A stretch of DNA of 64,000 nucleotides from Halomonas colorata (GCF_014897985.1 NZ_JABUZA010000018.1:1-64000); one strand, 5' to 3'. Positions 38,489 to 48,131 are shown, counted from the stretch's first letter. Notes: generated from the sequence alone by a model not told the origin. Translations and numbers: made by a program.

Positions 38489-40867
38489 GGCAGGCACGTT
38501 ACGCTCACGCTCATCGCGCTTTACTTCTGCCTGGGTAGGCCGTGGAGCCGGTTTAGGCGGCTCGGGCTTTTTCTTGGATTGATCCTCAGCATCTGACGTT
38601 TGCGCATCGCCAAACGAGAGATCAGTGCCTTCAGTAGGCTCCATGCGGTCTTCTGAGCGTGCTTCCATACTGACACTGAGACGCGGCACGCCCAGATCGA
38701 TTGACTGCTCTTCCATCCGCTGTTTTAGCAGCAGATTAAACGCCCGTGAAACATCCCACTGCATCTCTGGCGCGGTGCGAAAACGCATCCGCAATACCGG
38801 GCAGCCTTCTTCAAATCCCTGCACGCCCTGCATTTCCAGCGGCGACCAGATGTAATGGCGCATCATCGGATCTTTGCGCAATTCCTGCGCGGTTTCCTGC
38901 ATCAGCGTAATCGCATCATCAATTTTCATATCATACGGAATACGGATCCGCATCAGAGCGATACCGAACTGGCGCGACATGTTATGGATCGACTCAATAC
39001 GGCTGAAGGTAATGATATGCACGACGCCGTCTAAGTCGCGTAGCCGCACGGTGCGCAGCGTAAGGCCTTCTACCGTGCCCATGTGGTTGTTGATACGTAC
39101 GAAATCATCTACCGCCAGCGAATCTTCAATCAGAATAAAAATACCGGTAATCAAATCCTGAACCAGGGTCTGGGCGCCGAAACCAATTGCCAGACCGATC
39201 ACACCGGCACCCGCCAACAGCGGCGTAACGTTAACCCCTAAATTGGCAAGCCCGGCAATGAATGCGATGATCAATATGGTCACAAAAATCACGTTGCGAA
39301 TCATCGGCGTGATGGTCTGCGCACGCGCCTGATTCACCCGCCGTCCACGTGCGCGAACGGAAGAGGTCAGCGCACGCTGAATCGCCGTATCGGCAAATAT
39401 CCACACCAGCCAGGCAAGCAGGACGGTCGCGCCCAAACTAACCAGTGCCTGACCAATACGCGAGCTGGCAACAGCCTGCTGGCCAATACCAAACAGCGAA
39501 CCTCCCCAGACCTGCATGGAAAGCTCGGCAAACACCATCCATGAGCAGATATGCGCCAACACAAAACCAAACCGCTCCAGACGTTTACGGTATTGGCTAT
39601 AGCGGTGGCGATGGCGCCGCTTGTACATACGAGCCGCCTGACGTCTTAGTAGCCCCGTTATTACCAGCGTTAATACCAGCAGGCTGGCGGAAATAATCGA
39701 ACGAGCAAGCGCGGTGCCCACATCGCCCACGGTAATAAAGATAGCCAGCAACGAGCCACCGACTAACAGCAACGCCGGTATATGCCAAAGCCCACCCAGG
39801 GCGCGAATCATTTCTACCGCCCCGTTGGCATCGCGACGCTGTTTATAGGGGCGGTTACAAATGAGATGACGCACAGGACGCTTAAACTTAATAATAAAGC
39901 GCGCCGACAGCAGCGCGGCCAGCATGTTGGCGAGCACCGACACCAAGCCTGCAAGTTCACCGCCCAATAGCTCCACCAAACGGGTGGAGTTAACCGCATC
40001 ACCCAGCGCAATCAAAGCACCTATCACAAACAGCCCGCGCAAGGCGCGCTGCTGTAGCACCTGAACCGCGGTAAAGCGATGGCCACGGCTAAAGAAGGCG
40101 ATGACTGTTTCAAATACCACCGAGAGTGCACGCCCGCACAGACAAATATAGGCAACCACCAGCACCAGCGTCCTGCCGGGGCTGTAAGGCAGTAGCTGAC
40201 CGATGCCAAGCGTAATCGCAAAGGCTAGCGCCCAAGGCAGCATACGGCGTAAAAAGTGCGCCGCAAGTAGCCATGCCTTGGGGTCACGGGGCAAATCCAG
40301 CGGCCAGTTTCGGCGGTTCGCCACCAGCCGCCCGAAAGCAATCATCACGACCAACAGTGTGATCCAAATAATGGCCAAAATAGTGCTATCGATCACCGCA
40401 CGCAGCGCCGCCCCTTGGCCTGCGCCATCGTTAAGGGCGCGTAGATCGGCCGCCCCCTGCACTAGCTGCCGCGACCACTCGTCGATAGGCGAGTCGCCAG
40501 CCTGGGCCTGCTCACCGATATCGGTCAGCGTGTCGGCAAGCGCTCCTAAAAGCCCCTGACGCGTCCCGGTGTCTTCTTCAGCGGCATCGGCCGTTACCTG
40601 TAGCTCACGCAGAGAACCCAAGAGCTCGGTACGCCGCTCTTCGTTTTCAAGCATGGAAATGACGTCATTGAGGGAGCTTTGAAACTCCTCGCTGCTAACA
40701 TTCACTTCATCACTGGGTTCTCCCGCTAAGCTGGGTAGTGAGACGCTCTGCGCCTGAGCCTGGGTCGCCATTACGCTAACCAGTACCGTCAAAACGACGC
40801 TGATGACAGTGTTGATTATCCAGTGCTGTCGCACGTCTTGCTCCCAAAATGGATTAGTAGATGACAC
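38477..40867 (-). CDS. MscS-family mechanosensitive channel, large (YbiO-like)
   Basis: 796 residues. A signal peptide ends around AQAQS (about 41), followed by a periplasmic helical region, about nine to eleven membrane helices (about 160-600), and the conserved MscS pore and beta domain (PLLAGAGVIGLAIGFGAQTLVQDLITGIFILIEDSLAVDD). A Lys/Pro-rich cytoplasmic tail comes last. It releases solutes during hypo-osmotic shock, fitting a salt-tolerant lifestyle. The glycine-rich pore helix is intact. The nearest E. coli relative appears to be YbiO. Confidence 0.92.
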   Translation of the reverse strand: MSSTNPFWEQDVRQHWIINTVISVVLTVLVSVMATQAQAQSVSLPSLAGEPSDEVNVSSEEFQSSLNDVISMLENEERRTELLGSLRELQVTADAAEEDTGTRQGLLGALADTLTDIGEQAQAGDSPIDEWSRQLVQGAADLRALNDGAGQGAALRAVIDSTILAIIWITLLVVMIAFGRLVANRRNWPLDLPRDPKAWLLAAHFLRRMLPWALAFAITLGIGQLLPYSPGRTLVLVVAYICLCGRALSVVFETVIAFFSRGHRFTAVQVLQQRALRGLFVIGALIALGDAVNSTRLVELLGGELAGLVSVLANMLAALLSARFIIKFKRPVRHLICNRPYKQRRDANGAVEMIRALGGLWHIPALLLVGGSLLAIFITVGDVGTALARSIISASLLVLTLVITGLLRRQAARMYKRRHRHRYSQYRKRLERFGFVLAHICSWMVFAELSMQVWGGSLFGIGQQAVASSRIGQALVSLGATVLLAWLVWIFADTAIQRALTSSVRARGRRVNQARAQTITPMIRNVIFVTILIIAFIAGLANLGVNVTPLLAGAGVIGLAIGFGAQTLVQDLITGIFILIEDSLAVDDFVRINNHMGTVEGLTLRTVRLRDLDGVVHIITFSRIESIHNMSRQFGIALMRIRIPYDMKIDDAITLMQETAQELRKDPMMRHYIWSPLEMQGVQGFEEGCPVLRMRFRTAPEMQWDVSRAFNLLLKQRMEEQSIDLGVPRLSVSMEARSEDRMEPTEGTDLSFGDAQTSDAEDQSKKKPEPPKPAPRPTQAEVKRDERERNVPASRT

Positions 40868-41011
40868 CGTGTTTGCTAATACTCACTTCACGGCATACGC
40901 TCAGCCTTACTGCGTGCTTGTAATCATGAGAGACAATACTCATGAGTGACCGTGTTCATGAATGACTATGATAGGCTGGTAGTTTAAACGTTCACCTCAC
41001 AGGATGCCGAG

Positions 41012-42019
41012 ATGACGCTACAAGCTCCACCGAACCGGCTAAATAGTGACGGCAAAATACGCCACATAGGCGTTGAGATTGAATTTGCCGGCCTGCCGCC
41101 GCGCGACACGGCCCTCGTCGTTCGCGATCTGTTTGGGGGTGAGCTTAACGTGGTCAGCCCTCATCGGCTACTGGTTGAAAATACTCGCTGGGGCGTATTT
41201 GGGATTGAACTGGATACTCAGTATGCCCATCCCGACCAGGCATTACTGGATGAGCATCGCGACTCCGATAGCGAATGGCAGCGTCACCAGCAGCAACGCC
41301 GTGTCGAGTTTCATCAAAAAACCCGCGAGCTGATCGGTGATATGGTAGCAGGCTTTGTACCCACCGAGCTCGTCTGCCCGCCGGTTCCCTGGAATGAGCT
41401 TGAAGACCTGGATGCTATTTTTCAGGCATTGCGAGACCAGGGTGCCAAAGGCACCGATGCCAGCCTGCTGTATGGCTTCGGCTTGCACCTTAATATTGAG
41501 GTGGAGTGTACAAGCGCTAGCTACCTGCTGGCGATGATGCGCGCCTATTTGTTACTGGCCCACTGGCTGCGTGATGAAATTAAAGTGGATATCACGCGGG
41601 AAATGCTGCCTCACGCGAACCCGCTTCCCAAAGAGTACGCTTTAAAACTACTCGATAGCCGCTATGCCCCAGATCTTGATACCTTTATCGACGACTATCT
41701 GGTGCATAACGCCACGCGTAATCGCGAGCTTGATCTACTTCCATTATTTGCTCACCTGCGCCCCGACCACCCCCATGAGTTGCTGCATACCAAGCTTATA
41801 AAACCCCGGCCTACCTTTCACTACCGGCTGCCCAATGCTCAGCTTTCTCAACCGGGCTGGGGCGCCGTGGCTGAATGGAACCGCTGGGCTGAAGTAGAAA
41901 AGCTTGCCGCCGATAGCGTGGCACTTCGTGCGCGCTGTGATGAATATATCGCCGAGCACAGCCGACCGTTTCTAACGCGCTTAAAAGATAAACTGATGAA
42001 ACTGGTTCGCCGCCGCTAG
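41012..42019 (+). CDS. amidoligase family protein
   Basis: 335 residues. It begins with the COOH-NH2 ligase-like motif IGVEIEFAGL and has GLHLNIEV (about 156-163) and KPRPTFHYRLPN (about 265-276), characteristic of the Amidoligase_2 family, a glutamine-synthetase-fold group predicted to form amide bonds between an amine and a carboxylate. The following gene is a class I glutamine amidotransferase, the pairing described for this family in comparative genomics. The product made here is unknown. Confidence 0.85.
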   Translation: MTLQAPPNRLNSDGKIRHIGVEIEFAGLPPRDTALVVRDLFGGELNVVSPHRLLVENTRWGVFGIELDTQYAHPDQALLDEHRDSDSEWQRHQQQRRVEFHQKTRELIGDMVAGFVPTELVCPPVPWNELEDLDAIFQALRDQGAKGTDASLLYGFGLHLNIEVECTSASYLLAMMRAYLLLAHWLRDEIKVDITREMLPHANPLPKEYALKLLDSRYAPDLDTFIDDYLVHNATRNRELDLLPLFAHLRPDHPHELLHTKLIKPRPTFHYRLPNAQLSQPGWGAVAEWNRWAEVEKLAADSVALRARCDEYIAEHSRPFLTRLKDKLMKLVRRR

Positions 42020-42072
42020 AGCAGTTTTTGGGCAGCACGCTACTTATTGACGACTCAAGAGAATCAATCTGA

Positions 42073-42756
42073 ATGTCCCGGCCGCTTATTGGAATTACCA
42101 CCTCAGATTATAAAAGCCAGCTTGCCTGGTGTTTTGACTGGTTTGCCGTATGGCGCCATGGCGGAAGACCCTTACGCCTTTCCCCTTCACGCCCACTACC
42201 GGCGTATCTGGATGGTTTGATTATTGGGGGTGGCGACGATATCCAGGCATCACTTTATGGTGGCGAGTTACAGCTTGATGTACGCCTGGACCCTGCCCGT
42301 GATGAATTAGAGCTTGCCCTGCTTGAGCGCTTTATTCCGTTGAACACGCCTGTCCTGGGGATCTGCCGGGGCGCGCAGTTAATCAACGTACATTTAGGCG
42401 GCACGCTGGATCCTGACATCTACACAACCCACGAAGGCTTAAAGCGCAGGCGCACGGTACTGCCCCGTAAAACGGTCGACATTGTAGGCGCAAGCCAGCT
42501 CTACCAACTACTGGGCGTTACTTGGTGCCGTGTAAATAGCCTCCACCATCAGGCAGTTAACGAGGCAGGCCAAGGGATTGCGATTGTCGCTCGTGACCGC
42601 GACGGGCTTGTGCAAGGCATCGAATCGCGTGAGCATGACTTTTTGATTGGTGTTCAGTGGCACCCGGAGTGGCTGATTTTTAATCGCCCCCAGCAGCGTC
42701 TGATTCGCGCGCTGCTGGAGGCTGCCAGAAAGTGTCAGAAAAGCGCTACGCCTTAA
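42073..42756 (+). CDS. class I glutamine amidotransferase-like (peptidase C26) protein
   Basis: 227 residues. The nucleophile Cys is in GICRGAQLINV (about residue 99) and the catalytic His in GVQWHPEW (about 193), with GLIIGGGDDI early on. It resembles PuuD-type gamma-glutamyl hydrolases. It sits about 50 bases after the amidoligase gene on the same strand, so it probably trims or recycles a gamma-glutamyl-type amide, or delivers ammonia. Its 3' end overlaps the convergent tpx by 11 bases. Confidence 0.87.
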   Translation: MSRPLIGITTSDYKSQLAWCFDWFAVWRHGGRPLRLSPSRPLPAYLDGLIIGGGDDIQASLYGGELQLDVRLDPARDELELALLERFIPLNTPVLGICRGAQLINVHLGGTLDPDIYTTHEGLKRRRTVLPRKTVDIVGASQLYQLLGVTWCRVNSLHHQAVNEAGQGIAIVARDRDGLVQGIESREHDFLIGVQWHPEWLIFNRPQQRLIRALLEAARKCQKSATP

Positions 42757-43249
42757 GTACTGCTAATGCCGCCTCATAGTCAGGCTCGTTTTTAATTTCA
42801 CTGACCAGCTCGCTATGCAGCACGCGGTTATCCATATCCAACACCACGACGGCTCGCGCGCACAAGCCCTCCATGGGACTATTGCGCAGAGCAACGCCCC
42901 AGGCTTCTAAAAATTCCGGGTGACGGAAAGTAGACAGCGTTTTGACATTATCCAGCCCTTCCGCGCCGCAAAACCGCTTGGCGGCAAACGGCAAGTCTGC
43001 CGACACGACCAGCACAACAGTGTCGGTAAGATTAGAGGCCAGCTCATTAAAGCGCCGTGTGGACATGGCACACGTCGGCGTATCGACGCTGGGAATAATA
43101 TTGAGGACCTTGCGCTTACCCGCATAGGTATCCAGCGTTACGTCTTGAAGGTCGCTGTTGGTGAGCACCATGGTTGGTGCGGTTTGCTCGGCAGCAGGAA
43201 TAACCCCAGCCACATCCATCGGTTCACCGGCACGCATAATCTGTTGCAT
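42746..43249 (-). CDS. tpx: thiol peroxidase
   Basis: 167 residues. A 2-Cys peroxiredoxin with the peroxidatic Cys in NIIPSVDTPTCAMS (about 61) and the resolving Cys in RFCGAEGL (about 94), the atypical Tpx arrangement. It reduces alkyl hydroperoxides with thioredoxin in the periplasm or cytoplasm. No signal peptide is visible, so it is probably cytoplasmic here. Confidence 0.95.
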   Translation of the reverse strand: MQQIMRAGEPMDVAGVIPAAEQTAPTMVLTNSDLQDVTLDTYAGKRKVLNIIPSVDTPTCAMSTRRFNELASNLTDTVVLVVSADLPFAAKRFCGAEGLDNVKTLSTFRHPEFLEAWGVALRNSPMEGLCARAVVVLDMDNRVLHSELVSEIKNEPDYEAALAVLKA

Positions 43250-43442
43250 TGCACTTCCTCTATCAGACTGATTTGAGAAGGGATTCCCTGCTCATGTTGG
43301 CACTCGCATCATCCCATGTTTGACCCCATTAATACCCGTTACGTGTCATGCTCGTGGTAGGCTAATGGGCACTTTATGATGTGACCTTATAATGCGCGGA
43401 AGGGTTTGTTTCGTCTATTTATCTGGCTAACCGAGAATCAAC

Positions 43443-44165
43443 ATGGCTTGTGTCGTAATCGTTAAAACCGGTGATGCGTTTCCTAATGTCGTCGAACAGC
43501 ACGGTGATTTTGAAACGCTTTTTGAAAAACAACTGCGCGAGTCGCTGCCCGAATCTTTGACACTTCACGTGTGGGATGCCAAACGAGACCCCACGCCCGT
43601 GCCGCTGAAACAGCTGGCAGGCATCATGATTACCGGTTCACACAGCATGGTTAGCGATAAAGAGCCTTGGAGTGAACGGCTAAAACCCTGGCTGCAGGAT
43701 GCCCTTGAAGCAGATATACCCATGCTAGGAGTATGTTATGGCCATCAGCTGATGGCGGCGGCCTTAGGAGGTACTAGCGACTATCACCCCAATGGGCGCG
43801 AGTTGGGCACCCATAGCGTGGCTCTGACGAATGCCGGTCTTAACGACCCGCTGTTTGGTCAGCTACCCGAGCGCTTCAAGGCCCATCTGACCCATGCTCA
43901 GTCCGTGTTATCGCTGCCCGAAGGCACTGAAGTGTTAGCCTGCAATTCACATGACGCGCATCAGGCGTTGCGCTACGGCCCACGCCAGTGGAGCGTGCAG
44001 TTCCACCCAGAATTCACGATGCCTGTGATGCGCGCTTATATAGATGCCCAGCGTGGGATTTTAATTGATCAAGAAAAAGACCCTGAGGCAATTGCCGCTC
44101 AGGTGGCCGAAACGCCGGACGCGACGAGCCTGTTAAAACGTTTTGTAGCGCTTCTAGCGCCATAA
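43443..44165 (+). CDS. glutamine amidotransferase (GuaA-N-like, class I)
   Basis: 240 residues. The Cys nucleophile is in LGVCYGHQLMAAALGG (about 98) and the His/Glu in QFHPEF (about 191), with the early motif GIMITGSHSMVSD. This family of free-standing GATase1 proteins is often annotated as GMP-synthase-like and its substrate is not known. It stands alone, separated from the amidoligase pair by tpx. Degenerate 15-bp repeats follow its stop codon. Confidence 0.88.
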   Translation: MACVVIVKTGDAFPNVVEQHGDFETLFEKQLRESLPESLTLHVWDAKRDPTPVPLKQLAGIMITGSHSMVSDKEPWSERLKPWLQDALEADIPMLGVCYGHQLMAAALGGTSDYHPNGRELGTHSVALTNAGLNDPLFGQLPERFKAHLTHAQSVLSLPEGTEVLACNSHDAHQALRYGPRQWSVQFHPEFTMPVMRAYIDAQRGILIDQEKDPEAIAAQVAETPDATSLLKRFVALLAP

Positions 44166-44230
44166 CGTCTTACCGTTTTAGCTGGTTTACATTCAGATAG
44201 TTTAAATTTAGACAGCTTAATTTAGATACT

Positions 44231-44941
44231 TTAAAACAAGGAATCCTGAAGCTGCTTTGTACGCTGACCACGTCGCGAGGCGAGCCTATCTGCCAGGCGA
44301 GTAGGCTCTGGCAGCTTGGTGCGCCCCAGGCAACGCATTACCCAGTCAAGTGATGTTTCAAGGCTGATACGATGCCCAGGTGACACAAACACGGGCTTTA
44401 CCTTGGCCCGCGAGCGCAGCACGGCGCCGATCGTGTCGTTACCTGCCCGCAGCGGCACCCAGTCTCCTCGCGCCTCCCCGACCTCAGCGTATTTTCCATA
44501 CAGGCGTGATTTAGCGATTCCGATGGTGGGTAAATCCAGCCACAGGCCTAAATGCGCAGCAATACCCAATCGACGCGGATGGGCGATACCCTGCCCGTCC
44601 ACCATAATCAATTCAGGCATGATGCTGAGTTTTTCAAACGCCCCAAGCGCTGCCGGAATTTCCCGAAAGGAAAGCAACCCCGGCACATAGGGCATCCGCG
44701 TTGGCTCGCGATGAACGATCTGCTCAACGACGGTTAGGTCAGGTGCTGGTGCCGGATCCCATTTCAATAACACCACGGCCGCCCGCGTGGTCGCTCCATC
44801 GTCTTCAAAGCCAATATCCATTCCAGCAATATGTGCGACCGGGTCAATACGATCTGCAAGCTCCAACTGTTTAGCAAGCTGCTTTTGCAGCGCGATGGCG
44901 TCCTTGGGTAACAAATTCCACTCGTGAAGCGGCGCGTTCAT
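44231..44941 (-). CDS. nfi: deoxyinosine 3' endonuclease (endonuclease V)
   Basis: 236 residues. The metal-binding motifs IAGMDIGFEDD (Asp, about 42), the PYVPGLLSFRE loop and MVDGQGIAHPRRLGIAAHLG (Asp, about 114) are classic for EndoV, which nicks DNA 3' to deaminated adenine. Family length. A weak intergenic repeat separates it from the convergent GATase. Confidence 0.95.
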   Translation of the reverse strand: MNAPLHEWNLLPKDAIALQKQLAKQLELADRIDPVAHIAGMDIGFEDDGATTRAAVVLLKWDPAPAPDLTVVEQIVHREPTRMPYVPGLLSFREIPAALGAFEKLSIMPELIMVDGQGIAHPRRLGIAAHLGLWLDLPTIGIAKSRLYGKYAEVGEARGDWVPLRAGNDTIGAVLRSRAKVKPVFVSPGHRISLETSLDWVMRCLGRTKLPEPTRLADRLASRRGQRTKQLQDSLF

Positions 44942-45005
44942 TATCGACTCCCTGTCGCGTGTATCCTTGATGCATTTCTACCTTCAACCTCTTTAAGGGT
45001 AGCAA

Positions 45006-45044
45006 AAAAATGCCCCCGCACCGTTTCCGGGCGAGGGCATTTTA
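45006..45044 (-). terminator. rho-independent terminator of the DEAD-box helicase gene
   Basis: On the minus strand AATGCCCTCGCC pairs with GTGCGGGGGCATT (one bulge) around GGAAACG, followed by TTTTTTT. Confidence 0.85.
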
Positions 45045-45079
45045 GACGCGGCGTTGACCGCTAGTAACCGCTTAAGCGA

Positions 45080-46813
45080 TTACGCTTCGCGACGACGGAC
45101 CGGCGCGTCACCATCATCACGACGACGGCGCGGAGCGCGATCCGGCGCGCTGTCTTCACTGATTTCAAGCGGGCGACCGGCGACACGCGCACGGGCCATC
45201 TTGGTCAGGATAGTAGCGGGCAGACCGCTAGGTAACTCAACGACAGAGAAAGCGTTACGAATATCGATACGACCGATACGTGCACCTTCAATACCGCCTT
45301 CATTGGCCAGCGCGCCTACCAGCTGGCCTGGCTTGACACCATCTTTATGGCCAACGGATACACGGTAGCGGGTCATGCCTTCGCTGGGTGTGCGAGAACG
45401 CTCACCACCACGTTCTGCGCCACGCTCACGACGAGCACCTGGCTTGGCACTGCTGCCGCCTTCACGCGGTGCACGCTCTTTACGCGGCGCCTGCAGGCGA
45501 CCGATCGGTGCTTCATCAGCACGCGCCATTGCGCCAAATGCACAGGCCAGCACGATCGGGTCATGACCCTCGGCCACTAGACGCTCAACCAGTGCCAGCT
45601 GCTCTTCGGCACCTTTGGTCAACGCGGCAACCACACGATGGTGGAAGACTTCATCACGGTGAGCGCGAATAGCGGCTTCGTCAGGGAGCGGCATTTCGGT
45701 CATTTTCTGACCGGTTGCCTGTTCCATCCAGCCTACTTTACGACCTTCACGGAAACCGGCAAACGTAATCGCGATACCGCTACGGCCAGCACGGCCGGTA
45801 CGGCCAATACGGTGCGTGTAGGCTTCTGCGTCTTGCGGCAGGTCATAGTTGATAACGTGCGTAATGCGCGGCACGTCAAGACCACGAGCGGCAACGTCGG
45901 TTGCAATCAGCACGTCAACCTTGCCACGCTTCAAGCGCGTAATGGTGCGCTCACGCAGGCTCTGGTCAAGATCACCAGAAAGGCCTGCAGCGTTAACGCC
46001 ACGTGCGGTTAACTGCTCAACCAGCGTAGTACACGCCGCACGGGTGCGAACGAATACGATCGCCGCATCAACCGCTTCGACTTCAAGAATGCGCGACAGC
46101 GCTTCAAGCTTGGCACCACCATCAACACGTACAATGCGCTGCTCAATGTTTTCGCCAGTCGTCGTGCGCGACTCAATCGCCACTTTTACCGGATCAACCA
46201 GATAACGATTAACAATGCGTTCAATTTCAGTCGGCAGGGTTGCCGAGAAGAACACACGCTGAGCATCTTTCGGGGTATCGGCGACCACACGTTTAACGTC
46301 GTCGATAAAGCCCATGCGCAGCATTTCGTCAGCTTCGTCTAACACGAGGGCTGACAAACCATCCAGCTTCAAGCTGCCACGGTCCAGGTGATCGATAATA
46401 CGGCCAGGGGTGCCAACGATGACCTGGGCACCGCGCTTCAGCGCGCCTAACTGCTCACGATACTCTTGACCACCGCACAGGGTCGCAACTTCAAGACCCT
46501 GCAGGTTTTGACCGTACTTACTAAAGGAGGCTGCAACCTGCTGAGCAAGCTCGCGGGTTGGTGCCATAACTAACACTTGTGGTTCACGACGTGTCAGTTC
46601 TAAACGCGACAATAATGGCAGTGCAAACGCAGCGGTTTTACCGGTACCCGTTTGTGCCTGGCCCAACATATCGCGGCCTTCCAGCAGCGCAGGAATAGTT
46701 TGCGCCTGGATTGGCGAAGGGGTTACATAGCCCTGTGCTTCAACAGCAGACAGAACGGCAGGCAATAGAGCCAGATCGCCGAAGCTCGGCGAGGCGACAG
46801 AAGTCGAGGTCAT
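45080..46813 (-). CDS. deaD: DEAD-box RNA helicase with DbpA-type RNA-binding domain (DeaD/CsdA-like)
   Basis: 577 residues. Q-motif SPIQAQTIPALL, motif I AQTGTGKT, motif II DEAD, motif III SAT, and motifs V-VI DVAARGLDVP and HRIGRTGRAGR are all present. A basic Arg/Gly/Glu linker (about 440-480) and a DbpA-like domain (RYRVSVGHKDGVKPGQLVGALANEGG, about 485-550) with an Arg-rich tail follow. The family works in cold-shock ribosome assembly and mRNA decay. The tail is shorter than in E. coli CsdA, so the symbol is by similarity. Confidence 0.92.
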   Translation of the reverse strand: MTSTSVASPSFGDLALLPAVLSAVEAQGYVTPSPIQAQTIPALLEGRDMLGQAQTGTGKTAAFALPLLSRLELTRREPQVLVMAPTRELAQQVAASFSKYGQNLQGLEVATLCGGQEYREQLGALKRGAQVIVGTPGRIIDHLDRGSLKLDGLSALVLDEADEMLRMGFIDDVKRVVADTPKDAQRVFFSATLPTEIERIVNRYLVDPVKVAIESRTTTGENIEQRIVRVDGGAKLEALSRILEVEAVDAAIVFVRTRAACTTLVEQLTARGVNAAGLSGDLDQSLRERTITRLKRGKVDVLIATDVAARGLDVPRITHVINYDLPQDAEAYTHRIGRTGRAGRSGIAITFAGFREGRKVGWMEQATGQKMTEMPLPDEAAIRAHRDEVFHHRVVAALTKGAEEQLALVERLVAEGHDPIVLACAFGAMARADEAPIGRLQAPRKERAPREGGSSAKPGARRERGAERGGERSRTPSEGMTRYRVSVGHKDGVKPGQLVGALANEGGIEGARIGRIDIRNAFSVVELPSGLPATILTKMARARVAGRPLEISEDSAPDRAPRRRRDDGDAPVRRREA

Positions 46814-47323
46814 TAATCACACCTTGGTAGGCCGGTCGTACCGGCAAAAAACATCATAAGCGTCTCTGACTCTGACATCGACGCGCTAAACAAGGCAGCA
46901 TCGAAAAACAGGTTCCGTTAAACGGATTAATGTCATCAGTGGAGTCGGAGACGCCGGTCGCACCTAGCATCCGGTTGGCAATACCGTCATTACGGGCCAA
47001 CCGCTGTGGCGACCTTCTGCGCCGATTTCACCCGTTTGGTGAAATGCTGGAGGCGCGCCATCTTCACAGCAATGAACATCTGCATTATCGAGATGTTCCC
47101 GCAAGCCTTGCTACGTATCCAAATATAAAATCACGTAGTCAAACGCTTATCGTCGTGATGGAGGGGTCAACACATGCGAGGAGCGCGCATCCTAACACCG
47201 CAATAGACGAATGGCTAGTTTTTTTACTTCACCCAAATCAAACAACTTCACTTGCACTTGTTTAAATATCGTCTAACTTAATAAGTGCCTAAACATGTTC
47301 AGCAATTATTCAAGGAGCGATAT
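46814..47323. other. long intergenic region between deaD and csbD
   Basis: About 510 bases with no convincing gene. A 111-codon plus-strand ORF (46930) has no ribosome site or known domain. Part is probably a long 5' untranslated leader of deaD (E. coli csdA has one) and part the csbD promoter. I see no clear terminator or riboswitch motif. Confidence 0.45.
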
Positions 47324-47521
47324 ATGAACTGGGATCAAATCGAAGGCAAATGGACGGAAATGAAAGGCAAGGCCCGTTCCAGCTGGGGTGAATTTACCGA
47401 CGACGACCTTGATCAAATCGGCGGTAAAAAAGATCAACTAGTTGGTAAGCTTCAGCAAAAGTATGGTCTTGAGCGTGAAGAGGCTGAGAAACGTGCTGAT
47501 GATTGGGCCAACGGTCTGTAG
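47324..47521 (+). CDS. CsbD family stress protein
   Basis: 65 residues, MNWDQIEGKWTEMKGKARSSWGEFTDDDLDQIGG..., the canonical YjbJ/CsbD pattern with WxxxKG and the DD(D/L)DxIxGK centre. The ATG at 47324 follows AAGGAG; an upstream ATG at 47285 is not family-like. It is usually strongly expressed in stress and at entry to stationary phase; the molecular role is unclear. An 11-bp tandem repeat starts at its stop codon. Confidence 0.93.
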   Translation: MNWDQIEGKWTEMKGKARSSWGEFTDDDLDQIGGKKDQLVGKLQQKYGLEREEAEKRADDWANGL

Positions 47522-47562
47522 TTATTACGTAGTTACTACATAGTTACTACATAGCTATTTTT
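47519..47562 (+). repeat. 11-bp tandem repeat starting at a stop codon
   Basis: TAGTTATTACG, TAGTTACTACA, TAGTTACTACA, then TAGCTATTTTT: four adjoining units, the first TAG being the CsbD stop. Confidence 0.88.
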
Positions 47563-47648
47563 GGGTAAATCGATTTTTAGGTGCTGAGCAAACGGATCCT
47601 TCCCTTACTTGGCACCTGCTGATGCTATTAGCTACATGGAGAGATGCT

Positions 47649-48131
47649 ATGCGTAAATCAATGCTAACGACCGCTATCGGAACTGCACTTTTAGGCAGCT
47701 TGGCATTCGGTGTGCAGGCGTCCCAAGAGCCTCAGGGTATGTACTCTGCAGAAGACATCCTTGATGCCGAAGTTTATTTCGCCAATGGTTCGGATGATGA
47801 GATTGGGGAAGTTGAAAACATCCTGTTCGATGAAGAAATGCGTATTAATGCGCTAGTTATTGAAAGTGGAGCGGTATTAGGTCTGGGTGGCCGCGAAATC
47901 GTGGTAGGCACCGACTACTTCTCACTTGAAACGCATACTGAAAGTGATGGTGACACTGAACATCGCATTATGCTTAATGCCACTGCTGAAGAAGTGGAAG
48001 GCTTCCCAGCCTATGATCGTGACTGGTGGGAACAAACTAAGGCTAATGCACGTGACGCCTGGGAAACCACCCGGGATGGCGCGCAAAGCGCTTGGCAATC
48101 AACCCGTGAAGCCGTATCCACTAACGAGTAG
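47649..48131 (+). CDS. periplasmic PRC-barrel domain protein
   Basis: 160 residues. A signal peptide (MRKSMLTTAIGTALLGSLAFGVQA) is followed by a PRC-barrel (about 33-115: GMYSAEDILDAEVYFANGSDDEIGEVENILFD...) and a C-terminal amphipathic helix. The helix is built of 11-residue repeats (KANARDAWETT / RDGAQSAWQST / REA), resembling LEA-like or apolipoprotein-like stress proteins. The start was chosen at 47649, at the signal peptide, after GGAGAG. It probably belongs to the same stress response as CsbD (inference). Confidence 0.83.
   Translation: MRKSMLTTAIGTALLGSLAFGVQASQEPQGMYSAEDILDAEVYFANGSDDEIGEVENILFDEEMRINALVIESGAVLGLGGREIVVGTDYFSLETHTESDGDTEHRIMLNATAEEVEGFPAYDRDWWEQTKANARDAWETTRDGAQSAWQSTREAVSTNE

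Noticed and set aside
46930-47265. 111-codon plus-strand ORF between deaD and csbD
   Set aside because: No ribosome site, no domain and no sensible composition; more likely intergenic DNA.
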